DNA from: Candidatus Limnocylindria bacterium
GTDB taxonomy: Bacteria > Chloroflexota > Limnocylindria > QHBO01
DNA length: 10,464 nt
NCBI GenBank assembly: GCA_030146365.1
Contig: JASLBU010000017.1
Span: 1 to 10,464 of the forward strand
Direction: 5' to 3'
Part shown: positions 1-6,325 of the stretch, one piece after another
Layout: each line of letters starts with the position of its first letter
Numbering within the stretch: position 1 is the stretch's first letter
Program-made: the position numbers and the translations under genes
The notes under the pieces: generated by a model
Seen by the model: only the letters and a program-made list of their open reading frames with translations
Told to the model about the DNA's origin: nothing
Database searches by the model: none

Positions 1-978
1 GCCGTCGTGGTCATCTGCGCCGTGGTGCTCTGGTCTGCCGTCGGGACGGAGCGGCCCGAGCTGGCATCGGCCACCTCGTCTCCCTTGCCCACCGCGAGCC
101 CCATCCCCACCACCCCGACTCCGAGCCCGAGCCCCACGAACACGCCATCACCCCGTCCCACGGCCACGCCGACGCCTACGCCGACGCCCGTGCCCACGCC
201 GACGCCGGTGCCCCAGCCAGCCGCCTGGGCCGACGGTCGCGTGAACGTCCTGTTGCTCGGGTCCGACAGCAGCGGAACGCGTCGCGGCCGGGGCGAGCCA
301 TGGCAAACGGACGCGATCACCCTGGTCAGCGTGGCATCCGATGGCAGTCACGTGGCACTGTTCTCGCTCCCCCGCGACTCCAGCGACATTCCGATGCCGG
401 ACGGAACGATCTGGGGCGGGAAGGCCAACTCGATCGCCCCCATCCTCGGGCCGGACGCGATGCGGGGCGCGATGAGCATGCTGTTTGGCGTGCCGATCGA
501 CTACTACGTGATGCTCGACATGGACGGGTTCCAGCAGGCGGTCGACTGGGTCGGCGGTGTGACGGTCGCCACGCCGTACACGTTGGCCGACCACGTGTGC
601 ACCATCGGCGCGGGCGTCCATCACCTGGACGGATATCACGCCCTGTGCTTCGCGCGACACCGCGCTGTGGACACTGACTACGCGCGCGCCGACCGGCATC
701 AGCAGCTGATGCTCGCGCTCCGTGACCAGGTGCTCGCCAGCCAGGTGGACATCGCCGCGCTGGCCGGTGGCGTCGGCTCGCTGCAGACGGATGTCCCGCC
801 GTCGGACATCGGTTACCTTGCCGAGCTCGCGTGGGCCACCGGCGGTGCGGCAGTGGAGCGCGTCGTCTTTGGCCCCGAGTACATGACCTTCACCGGGTTT
901 GCCGGTGAGAGAGGCTGGATCTCCGTCCCCAACGTGCCGGCCATCCAGTCGACGGTGTGGGCGCTCATCACTCCCTGA
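1..978 (+). CDS. LytR-CpsA-Psr (LCP) family cell-wall protein, 5' end outside window
   Basis: LCP proteins are membrane-anchored enzymes that transfer undecaprenyl-linked glycopolymers to peptidoglycan outside the cell. The frame is open from base 1. Residues below count from the GTG at 7, but hydrophobic codons (AVVVICAVVLW) continue upstream of it, so the true start and the rest of the membrane anchor are probably outside the window. After the anchor comes a Thr/Pro/Ser-rich linker (about 22-72), then the LCP domain (about 75-245). Recognisable motifs are VNVLLLGSDSS, TDAITLVSV (101-109), SLPRDS (120-125), IDYYVMLDMDGF, VDWVGGV (180-185), and the conserved Arg/Asp block FARHRAVDTDYARADRHQQ (215-233). 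Two cysteines (198, 214) inside the domain could form a disulfide. The gene converges on a decayed Crp/Fnr remnant 22 bp downstream. The family call is secure; the exact polymer substrate is unknown. Confidence 0.93.
   Translation, partial: AVVVICAVVLWSAVGTERPELASATSSPLPTASPIPTTPTPSPSPTNTPSPRPTATPTPTPTPVPTPTPVPQPAAWADGRVNVLLLGSDSSGTRRGRGEPWQTDAITLVSVASDGSHVALFSLPRDSSDIPMPDGTIWGGKANSIAPILGPDAMRGAMSMLFGVPIDYYVMLDMDGFQQAVDWVGGVTVATPYTLADHVCTIGAGVHHLDGYHALCFARHRAVDTDYARADRHQQLMLALRDQVLASQVDIAALAGGVGSLQTDVPPSDIGYLAELAWATGGAAVERVVFGPEYMTFTGFAGERGWISVPNVPAIQSTVWALITP
79..215 (+). repeat. Low-complexity Thr-Pro/Ser-Pro linker coding repeat
   Basis: Degenerate repeats of the type acgccgacgcc code for PTP/PSP/PVP units between the membrane anchor and the catalytic domain of the LCP protein. 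This is a flexible extracytoplasmic spacer, likely to cross the wall. Tracts like this can vary in length between strains through replication slippage in multiples of 6 bp. Confidence 0.75.
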
Positions 979-1000
979 AGGGAGCTGGCGCGCGAGCAGG

Positions 1001-1400
1001 TCAACCGCGCGGGACCGGGACCTCCGGACGGGCGTCGGCGGTCCCGGGGCGCAGTCGAGCGCCCGTGGCGCGCTCGTAATCGTCGGTGATGATCGCGTAG
1101 CACTTGCACGCCGCTCCTCCAGCCCAAGCCGGTCGGTGATCGTCACCCGGCCGCGCTGGTGGGAGATCAATCCGGCCCTCTTGAGCGCCGCAGCAGCGAG
1201 GCTCACGGACGGACGCGTGGTGCCCAGCATGACCGCGAAGAACTCGTGCATCAGCGTGGAACGGACTGCGGTCGATGCGGTCGCTGACCATGAGCAGCCA
1301 TCGCGCTGCACGTTGCTCGATGCCGTGGACGCGGTTGCACGCAGCGCCTGCGACGCCATCGTCATGAAGGCCAGCGCGTACCTGCGGACGGCGGTCTGAC
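1001..1400 (-). pseudogene. Decayed Crp/Fnr-family transcriptional regulator (C-terminal part only)
   Basis: No single frame is coding, but pieces of a Crp/Fnr regulator lie in the correct order in two minus-strand frames. First frame: QTAVRRYALAFMTMASQAL (from about 1398). Second frame: ACNRVHGIEQRAARWLLMVSDRI (about 1344-1270), the characteristic dimer helix and linker of this subfamily. Back to the first frame: LMHEFFAVMLGTTRPSVSL and then AALKRAGLISHQRGRVTITD (about 1255-1120), the winged HTH with its recognition helix. Again the second frame: AACKCYAIITDDYERATG, ending at TGA 1001-1003. At least three frame changes are therefore needed, near 1345, 1260 and 1115. The N-terminal cyclic-nucleotide-binding beta-barrel (over 100 residues in intact relatives) is absent; the receiver-like gene lies only 30 bp upstream. 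The peptide match is clear. Decay is my interpretation; sequencing error could explain the shifts but not the missing N-terminal domain. Confidence 0.82.
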
Positions 1401-1427
1401 GAGCCGGCTGCCCGACTCGGCCCGAAG

Positions 1428-1961
1428 TTAGGCGATCGGGCGGCAGTCCATGCAGCCGGGAGGGATCGCCTCGCCCGCGAACCCGAACCCATGCGGGCAG
1501 ACACGTGGCAGGCGGTCGACGCCGTGTCTTTCTCTCTGCGCGCGGCGGATCGATCCCAGCACGCTCTCCAATGTGTCGAGATCGAACGGCATGCCCAGCA
1601 CGTGCATGTCGGCATGGTCACGCAGCAGTCGCGGGCTGGACATCACCGCATCGAGGTCAGGCGCCAGCACAACGACCGGAACGTCCCGCAGCTCACGGTG
1701 GGCTCGGGCACTACCGACAAGATCCCAGGCCGTCGCGGGCCCGCCCGCCGGGCCGGGCACAATCGGCGCAATGAGGAGGATCTCCGGCCGCTGCCTGGCG
1801 ATCTCGTCGATCGATGCCAGGCTTCTCATGCGATTGACGACGTGGGTCGCCCGGAGCGCGTCTCGGATGACGGCGGAGACATCGCCGTCGTCGGCGACCA
1901 CGGTCATCCGCGTCAGGATGGGCGGGGAAGCGGGGGCAACAAGTGCACCATGGGAAAGCAC
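1428..1961 (-). CDS. Receiver-like (pseudo-receiver) protein with C-terminal Cys/His motif
   Basis: The core (about residues 19-140) follows the response-regulator receiver fold. The beta-1 strand and acidic pair MTVVADD (D24, D25) are present, followed by ILLIAPIVPGP in the beta-3 position, VPVVVLAPDLD at beta-4, and HVLGMPFDLDTLESVL at beta-5/alpha-5. The three residues needed for phosphorylation chemistry are replaced: Ala65 where the phospho-Asp belongs, Ala100 where Thr/Ser belongs, and Met124 where Lys belongs. It should therefore not be phosphorylated in the usual way. A short tail carries C155-x-H157 and C170-x-x-C173, a possible metal-binding knuckle. The start given is a GTG at 1961 without a clear Shine-Dalgarno; the ATG at 1907, directly before beta-1, is an equally good candidate (159 aa). 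It may be a phosphorylation-independent signalling protein or a gene on its way to decay. Its partner is unknown. Confidence 0.7.
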   Translation of the reverse strand: MLSHGALVAPASPPILTRMTVVADDGDVSAVIRDALRATHVVNRMRSLASIDEIARQRPEILLIAPIVPGPAGGPATAWDLVGSARAHRELRDVPVVVLAPDLDAVMSSPRLLRDHADMHVLGMPFDLDTLESVLGSIRRAQRERHGVDRLPRVCPHGFGFAGEAIPPGCMDCRPIA

Positions 1962-2038
1962 GCGGTTCTCGGGACCTCGTCGTAGGGCGGCCAGCCTGCC
2001 GACAGAACGACTCGGCTGTCAGTTCGCTCCCATACGGA

Positions 2039-3463
2039 TCAGCGAAGCAATCGAGACCGTAGCGCGCGGATCCGCTCGTAGGACGCGTCGATGCGCGCCT
2101 CGGGGATCCGCCCCGACTCGACCGCAGCCACCAGGGCGCCCACGACGCGGTCCATGTCCGATGCAGCCTTCGGATTCCCGATGGTAAGAAGGTCCACGCC
2201 CGCCTCCACGGCCAGCACGACGGCGTCCTCGAGCCGATAGTTCGCGCGAATCGCACCCATCGTCAGGTCGTCGCTGATGACCACTCCGCCGTACCCCAGC
2301 TCCCCGCGCAGGACTCCTTCGATCGTCGCGAATGAGAGGGTGGCCGGGTGCGACGGATCGAGTGCTCGGTTGAAGATGTGGCCTGTCATGACGGCATCGG
2401 CGGCGCCGATCCGGATGAGCTCCGCGAACGGCCACAGCTCCTCGCGGGACCAGCCGCCCGTCACGTCCACGGCGCCGTGGTGGGTGTCTCCACCGGCGCT
2501 GCCCTGGCCGGGGAAGTGCTTCAGCGTCCCCGCTACCCGGCTGGCGCGCATCCCCGAGATGAACGCGGCGGCATGACGGACGACCGCATCCGCCGAGTGT
2601 GAGAACGTCCGCCCCTGCCCCCCGATGGCGGCGTTGTAGCGGTTCAGGTTCATGTCGACGACCGGCGCGAGGTTCAGGTTGACGCCGGCCGCGGCGAGCG
2701 TCTGCCCGATGCTGGCTCCCTGGGCCTGCGTGAACATCGGATCGCCCATCGCGCCGAGCGAGGCGGCGGTGTACGTCCCGGGAAATCCCCTCCGCGCACT
2801 CAGGCGCGCGACGTTCCCGCCCTCCTGGTCGACGGCGATGATCAACGGTGGCGCCGGCGAAACGCTCTGGAGGGTCGCGGTCAGGGTCCGGAGCTGGGCC
2901 GGTGACTCGACGTTTCGCGCCCGGCCGTCGGGGTATGCATCGAAGATGACCACGCCGCCCAGGAAGCGGTCGCGGATCGCCTGGACGACCGGGGACGTCC
3001 CGTCGGCCCACGTGCCGTCGAAGCCCAGCAGCAGCATGCTGCCCACCTTCGCCCGGAGGTGCGTCTCGTACGCCGTCTCCTGGACCGGCTGCGCGGCGCG
3101 CACTGGCAGGTCGGCGGAGAGCAGCTCTTCCGTCGGCAAGCGGTAGCCGGAGGACACCGGAAGAGACACCCGTCTCCCCTTCAGCAGTGCATCGGCGATC
3201 TTTGTGATCGGGCCCGCGGTCGAGATGGTGGCCTCGAGCAGGAGGGCGCTCCCCAGAAAGCCGGCACCGGCCAGAAAGCGGCGGCGCGAGATCGCTGCCC
3301 GGACCAGGGGGTGAACCCTCTGGTCGGAGGCGGGATCATAGGTCTCTTCGGAAGGCGCCAAGGCACTCACACTGCGTTCATGGGACGGCGACACGGGGAG
3401 CAAGGCGCATGCCCGGAGCGCTGCGGCGATCTGACCGGCAGGATGAGGCCCCGGCGCTGCCAC
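2039..3463 (-). CDS. Tat-exported glycoside hydrolase family 3, beta-N-acetylhexosaminidase (NagZ-like)
   Basis: GH3 enzymes of the NagZ type remove terminal N-acetylglucosamine from peptidoglycan fragments or other GlcNAc glycans. A twin-arginine signal is visible at residues 59-76 (SRRRFLAGAGFLGSALLL), predicting export of the folded enzyme. The TIM-barrel domain (about 135-470) has AVDQEGGNVARL (210-221), NLAPVVDMNLN (264-274), KHFPGQGSAGGDTHHG (315-330) containing the NagZ-type Asp-x-His general acid/base pair D326/H328, the MTGHIF strand (359-364), and VVISDDLTMGAI (394-405) with D398 as the expected nucleophile. No second GH3 domain is present, as is normal for NagZ. The GTG at 3463 lacks a good ribosome site; an in-frame GTG at 3370 would still leave a normal Tat peptide and may be the real start. 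The LCP gene nearby suggests a wall-related role, but substrate is inferred from family only. Confidence 0.92.
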   Translation of the reverse strand: MAAPGPHPAGQIAAALRACALLPVSPSHERSVSALAPSEETYDPASDQRVHPLVRAAISRRRFLAGAGFLGSALLLEATISTAGPITKIADALLKGRRVSLPVSSGYRLPTEELLSADLPVRAAQPVQETAYETHLRAKVGSMLLLGFDGTWADGTSPVVQAIRDRFLGGVVIFDAYPDGRARNVESPAQLRTLTATLQSVSPAPPLIIAVDQEGGNVARLSARRGFPGTYTAASLGAMGDPMFTQAQGASIGQTLAAAGVNLNLAPVVDMNLNRYNAAIGGQGRTFSHSADAVVRHAAAFISGMRASRVAGTLKHFPGQGSAGGDTHHGAVDVTGGWSREELWPFAELIRIGAADAVMTGHIFNRALDPSHPATLSFATIEGVLRGELGYGGVVISDDLTMGAIRANYRLEDAVVLAVEAGVDLLTIGNPKAASDMDRVVGALVAAVESGRIPEARIDASYERIRALRSRLLR

Positions 3464-3481
3464 CAGGATGATGCGTCAGCA

Positions 3482-3525
3482 TGCGAGGCGCCTTGTGCGC
3501 CGCACGGCCATCGCGGCCCCTCGCA
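3482..3525 (-). terminator. Inverted repeat after the ArsR-DUF4396 unit, possible terminator
   Basis: Arms 3482-3491 (TGCGAGGCGC) and 3516-3525 (GCCCCTCGCA) pair at 9 of 10 positions, with a further small hairpin (GTGCG/CGCAC, 3495-3505) between them. The structure begins 12 bp after the stop of the DUF4396-cupredoxin gene and lies upstream of the GH3 gene. No T-run follows, so it would be a structured 3' end or a weak intrinsic terminator. Confidence 0.35.
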
Positions 3526-3537
3526 CATCTGGTTCGA

Positions 3538-4578
3538 TCAGGGGGCCTCGTCAACCGTCCGATGCGAGGCATCCTCGCTCACGATGATGCTGGCCACCAT
3601 GCCGGCTTCGTAGTGACCGGGCTCGTGGCAGCCGGCGAGCAGCGGCTCCTCCGATTCGCCGAAGGTGTACTCGAAGGTTTCGGTCTGCCCGGGCTCGACG
3701 CTGACACCGGCATCGGTCTCGTGGTCCTTTTCCCCGGTCGCCATCTCCTCCGCGAACGCGGCCTGCGCCGCCACATCGCCGATGAGGAATTCGTGCGCGG
3801 CCTGCCCGGCATTCGTGACGACGAACCGAATCGTCTCCCCGGGAGCCACCGTGATCGCATCCGGCTCGAACGTCAGCTCGTCCGTCATGGTCACTTCGAT
3901 CTCTCGCGACGCGGCCGCCGCACCATGTCCCCCGGTGTCGAGACCAGAGGCTGAAGCCACGACCAGCCCGCCCAGCATGAACGCGACGATCACGGCGGCC
4001 AGCGCACCGGTGCCGAACGACGGGATGAACCGGCGCCAGTCAGTCGCCTGGGTTCCGTGGTGGTAATGGTGCGTCAGGGCGTGGCCCTTGCCCCGGCTGA
4101 GCAGGTAGCGGTTCACCGGATACGCGGCGATGAAGGCGGCCGTCAGCGCCACCATCATCCCCAGCCAGAAGACGGGGTTGCTCAGGCCGGCGTCCATCGC
4201 GCCCGGGATCGCGGCCATGACGGCGTTGTCCACGAGCTCCATGGTCGCGATCGACAGCGTGTCGGCAGCCAGGACGACGCCGAGGGCGCCGAAGAAGCCC
4301 AGGCCTGCCCTGATCAGCGGCAGGGTTGAGAGCGTGTAGCCGAACAGGAACGCAAGGCCGACCGCCAGAGCGATGGTGGCCACGTTGCCGAGCCCCATCG
4401 ACGTGCCGATGATCAGGCCGGCGATCTCACCGATCGCGCAGCCCGTCAGGCAGTGCAAAGTGGCGCTGGCCGCCATGGCGTTGATGCCGGCGCCGGTTGC
4501 CGCGCCTTCATCCCCGCGAGCCGACTGAGGCTGCATGTGGCCGTGCCCGGCGTGCTGATCGTGAGTCGAACTGTTCAT
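3538..4578 (-). CDS. DUF4396 membrane protein fused to a C-terminal cupredoxin domain
   Basis: Start ATG at 4578 is preceded by GGGAGG seven bases upstream, a strong ribosome site, giving 346 aa. The tail is His-rich (H6, H9, H12, H14). Residues about 35-205 form roughly five membrane segments and match the DUF4396 pattern, beginning with LHCLTGCAIGEIAGLIIG (41-58). A cytosolic-type loop HALTHHYHHGTQ (166-177) contains more histidines. After the last membrane segment (190-210), residues about 226-334 form a cupredoxin beta-sandwich with type-1 copper ligands in order: H262 (AAHEFLIGD), C317, H322 and M327 (GCHEPGHYEAGM). The start overlaps the ArsR stop by one base (TGATG), so the two are translationally coupled. 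A membrane-anchored copper-binding electron carrier or metal-handling protein is likely; DUF4396 itself has no established biochemical function that I know of. Confidence 0.85.
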   Translation of the reverse strand: MNSSTHDQHAGHGHMQPQSARGDEGAATGAGINAMAASATLHCLTGCAIGEIAGLIIGTSMGLGNVATIALAVGLAFLFGYTLSTLPLIRAGLGFFGALGVVLAADTLSIATMELVDNAVMAAIPGAMDAGLSNPVFWLGMMVALTAAFIAAYPVNRYLLSRGKGHALTHHYHHGTQATDWRRFIPSFGTGALAAVIVAFMLGGLVVASASGLDTGGHGAAAASREIEVTMTDELTFEPDAITVAPGETIRFVVTNAGQAAHEFLIGDVAAQAAFAEEMATGEKDHETDAGVSVEPGQTETFEYTFGESEEPLLAGCHEPGHYEAGMVASIIVSEDASHRTVDEAP

Positions 4579-4949
4579 CACTGGACCTCCCGGTTCGCGA
4601 TCTTCAGCAGCTCGTGCAGGCAATGCTCGAGCAGCTGATGTGGGAACCCATCAGCCAATCGGTAGTGAATGACCCGGCCGTCCCGACGACTGCCGACGAC
4701 GCCCGCGCCCCGCAGTTGCTTGAGGGCGTATGACGATTGGTCCATCGACAGGTCGAGTGCGAGCGCGAGGTCGCCGACGCACAGCTCGTCGACGGACGCC
4801 AGCGCGAAGAGGATCCGAACCCTGACGGGGTCCGCGAGCACGCCCAGCAGCGAGGCCAGGCGCTCCGCCTCCGAGGGCGAAAGGACCGATCGCTGGGCTT
4901 CTTCGACGCCCAGCGGGTTGATAGGGTGGGCATGGGGTGACATCTCCAT
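4578..4949 (-). CDS. ArsR/SmtB-family metal-type transcriptional repressor
   Basis: A 123-aa winged-helix regulator. The order is alpha-1/2 with LSPSEAERLASLLGVLADPV, then RVRILFALASVDELCVGDL (43-61), recognition helix region MDQSSYALKQLRGAGVV (69-85), the wing GSRRDGRVIHYRL (86-98), and a C-terminal dimer helix. The alpha-3 motif ELCVGDL resembles the metal-site motif ELCVCDL but keeps only the first Cys (C57). The last helix has D100, H104, H109, C110 and H112, suggestive of an alpha-5 type metal site, and H6/H8 near the N-terminus could also contribute. The ATG at 4949 was chosen because it lies exactly at the predicted transcription start and no upstream ribosome site exists; ATG 4943 is an alternative. 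It is the first gene of a unit with the DUF4396-cupredoxin gene and probably represses its own promoter, releasing on metal binding. The metal is not known. Confidence 0.9.
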   Translation of the reverse strand: MEMSPHAHPINPLGVEEAQRSVLSPSEAERLASLLGVLADPVRVRILFALASVDELCVGDLALALDLSMDQSSYALKQLRGAGVVGSRRDGRVIHYRLADGFPHQLLEHCLHELLKIANREVQ

Positions 4950-4953
4950 AGCC

Positions 4954-4983
4954 GCATTATCGCACGAGTGTGCGGGTATGCAA
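4954..4983 (-). promoter_or_regulatory. Promoter of the ArsR unit overlapped by a 28-bp operator palindrome
   Basis: On the minus strand, TTGCAT (4983-4978) and GATAAT (4961-4956) form -35 and -10 boxes separated by 16 bases, with TG one base before the -10 box (extended -10). The expected start of transcription, about seven bases on, is the A of the ArsR ATG at 4949, so the mRNA would be leaderless. The interval 4954-4981 is a symmetrical palindrome: GCAT-n3-CGCAC-n4-GTGCG-n3-ATGC, all 9 bp of each arm matching. Occupation by an ArsR dimer would block both boxes. Seen directly: boxes and symmetry. Inferred: binding by the adjacent ArsR. Confidence 0.75.
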
Positions 4984-5013
4984 GGGCCCCGGGATTGGAG
5001 GACTTGAGGTCCC

Positions 5014-5048
5014 GGACACAACAACTGCCCCGGCTCTCGCCGGGGCAG
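5014..5048 (-). terminator. Rho-independent terminator of the CHRD gene
   Basis: A perfect 10-bp GC-rich stem (CTGCCCCGGC paired with GCCGGGGCAG, 5025-5034 and 5039-5048) with a 4-base loop lies 25 bp after the CHRD stop codon. On the minus strand it is followed by TTGTTGTGT. This separates the CHRD transcript from the ArsR promoter 30-70 bp further on. Confidence 0.8.
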
Positions 5049-5073
5049 CAGGTGGGGCGTCGAAGAGTACTGG

Positions 5074-5703
5074 TCAGTCGATGGTGCCGCAGGCCACCGG
5101 CAGCTCCGCCTCCAACGGGACGCCAGGGGCGAGCGTAGAAGCCTGCCCATCGTACGTGCCGTTGTCGTTGAGGTCCTCGCCGTGGATCACCACGTGGAGG
5201 TCGTTCAGGTTGGCCGCAACGTTGCCCTTGAGCGTGATCTCACGCTGGTAGAACAGGTTGCCGTTCGCGTCGGACACCGGAGCCGTGCCGATGTTCAGGC
5301 CGGCCGCTGCGCTGGTGTCCCCGCTCGTCGCGAAGGTCACGAGGATCGGTCCATAGGCGGGAAGCCCGTCGAGCGTGTCAATGAGGCCATCGCTGCCTGC
5401 GGCCGATGCTGGCGGGCATTCGTTCTGCGCCTTGACCACGCCATGGATGTGGGCCAGGTGCGGCAGGTTGGGGCTGAGCCCGGTGGCGTTGACGGTCACG
5501 AGATAGGTCGTGCCGCGCACGTACTCAATGCTGGCCTGTCCGCTCGCGTTCGAGCCGGAGTCAGCTGTCGGGGCATGCGGTACGGGCGAGAGTCCAGCGA
5601 AGTAATCGACGTTGGCCGCTCCGACCACGGGCATCGCCAGCATGGCCAGGGCCGCACCGGCAATCAACGGAGAACGGAGAGACTTGGGGAAACGGGGGCG
5701 CAT
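5074..5703 (-). CDS. Secreted CHRD / Cu-Zn superoxide dismutase-like domain protein
   Basis: The ATG at 5703 has a perfect GAGGAG ribosome site six bases upstream, giving 209 aa. Residues 1-29 are a Sec signal peptide (basic RPRFPKSLR, then a hydrophobic stretch ending AMPVVGAA). The mature part is a beta-rich domain like CHRD and SodC-type folds: PHLAHIHG (81-88, histidines 82, 85, 87) and LHVVIHGED (169-177, histidines 170 and 174) are in the places where SodC-like proteins hold metal ligands. C96 and C205 may form a disulfide tying the loop to the C-terminus. D177-N179-N181-G182 and D185 resemble a dockerin or EF-type calcium loop. No complete SodC catalytic signature is obvious, so enzyme activity should not be assumed. 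It is a separate transcript (own terminator) next to the ArsR/cupredoxin unit, which hints at an extracytoplasmic metal or oxidative role. Confidence 0.78.
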   Translation of the reverse strand: MRPRFPKSLRSPLIAGAALAMLAMPVVGAANVDYFAGLSPVPHAPTADSGSNASGQASIEYVRGTTYLVTVNATGLSPNLPHLAHIHGVVKAQNECPPASAAGSDGLIDTLDGLPAYGPILVTFATSGDTSAAAGLNIGTAPVSDANGNLFYQREITLKGNVAANLNDLHVVIHGEDLNDNGTYDGQASTLAPGVPLEAELPVACGTID

Positions 5704-5764
5704 GAATTGCTCCTCATCGGATGGAGGACGATCTCGGTCCTCTCGATTGAGGGGCGTCCACTGT

Positions 5765-5793
5765 TGATACGCAGACCGCACCGGTCTGTATCA
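5765..5793. promoter_or_regulatory. Inverted repeat upstream of the CHRD gene, candidate operator
   Basis: On the minus strand TGATA-CAGACCG (5793-5782), a GTG spacer, then CGGTCTG-CG-TATCA (5778-5765) form a 12-bp two-part inverted repeat interrupted only by a 2-base bulge. It ends 61 bp before the CHRD ATG. A weak promoter (GATACA, 17 bases, TATCAA) fits within it, so it could be an operator covering the promoter. It differs from the ArsR palindrome, so a different regulator would be expected. Confidence 0.5.
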
Positions 5794-5965
5794 CACCGAA
5801 CATTCCGCCCGTCGACCCGGGGTCAGGTGGTCCAGCAGCCCGTCCGCTCGTATCGGCCCTCGTGGCGCTCCGCGGGATGACGTTCACCATGATTCGGCCC
5901 TGCTCGCCAGCCAGCCGCCAGGCACCTGTCCAGACCCGTCCCGTGCCCGGGGCGGGCCTGTGGCG

Positions 5966-6325
5966 TCAAGCGGGCTGAGCCGCGCGCAGCAACTGATCTA
6001 TGGCCGCCGTGACCTCGTCCAGACCGAACGGCTTCCGGATGGGCGCATAGTGCGGACCGCCGCCCAGCTCGGCTTCGGCCGCCGCCATGCCGGTCAGGTC
6101 GGCATTGCAGACCAGGATCGGCAGCTCTCGGAGACCCGGCGTGTCACGCACGTCCTGAACGATGTTCCAGCCGTGCAGGCCGTCGGACCCGAGTCGAAGG
6201 TCGACGATGAGCAGGGCCGGCTGCGACGCGACGATTGACTCCAGGGCTCCGGACCGGTCGCCGTCGATCAGCCGCCACCTGAATCCCAATGTTGCGCCGA
6301 CGGCCGCGGTTAGCGCGCCGGCGAC
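5966..6325 (-). pseudogene. 5'-truncated response-regulator receiver fragment
   Basis: About 119 residues of a receiver domain follow directly on the end of nhaA, overlapping it by about 16 bp. Visible are helix alpha-1 (VAGALTAAVGATLG), beta-2/alpha-2 with a DGDRSGAL stretch, beta-3 LLIVDLRLGSDGLHG with the phosphoacceptor Asp in place, beta-4 LPILVCNADL (Asn in the Thr/Ser position), and beta-5 PIRKPFGLDEV with the conserved Lys. What is missing is beta-1 and the acidic Asp pair, normally the first 12 or so residues. Upstream, the same frame is only the shadow of nhaA, and no ATG or GTG lies at a suitable place; a TTG at 6289 would make a still shorter protein. I read it as a gene whose 5' end was lost at the nhaA junction. 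The frame remains open to its stop, so a short protein could still be made. Confidence 0.6.

Noticed and set aside
971..984. Small hairpin CTCCC-TGAA-GGGAG with the LCP stop codon in its loop, possible terminator
   Set aside because: The stem is only 5 bp and no T-run follows; chance in GC-rich DNA is likely.
148..1365. Long minus-strand open frame (405 codons) opposite the LCP gene
   Set aside because: Most of it is the antisense shadow of the LCP coding sequence, Arg/His-rich with no family pattern. Only its first part (about 1365-1115) carries real Crp/Fnr segments, covered by the pseudogene entry.
899..1399. Plus-strand open frame of 166 codons overlapping the LCP 3' end
   Set aside because: It is antisense to the Crp/Fnr remnant, overlaps the LCP gene, has no ribosome site and no recognisable motif.
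4950..5150. Upstream in-frame extension of the ArsR gene (190 codons in all)
   Set aside because: The extension runs through the promoter, operator and CHRD terminator and has no coding character; the ATG at 4949 fits the family length.
5935..5956. GC-rich hairpin downstream of the receiver fragment
   Set aside because: On the minus strand the stem has an A-C mismatch and is not followed by T residues. It may help end transcription but is not distinctive enough to call.
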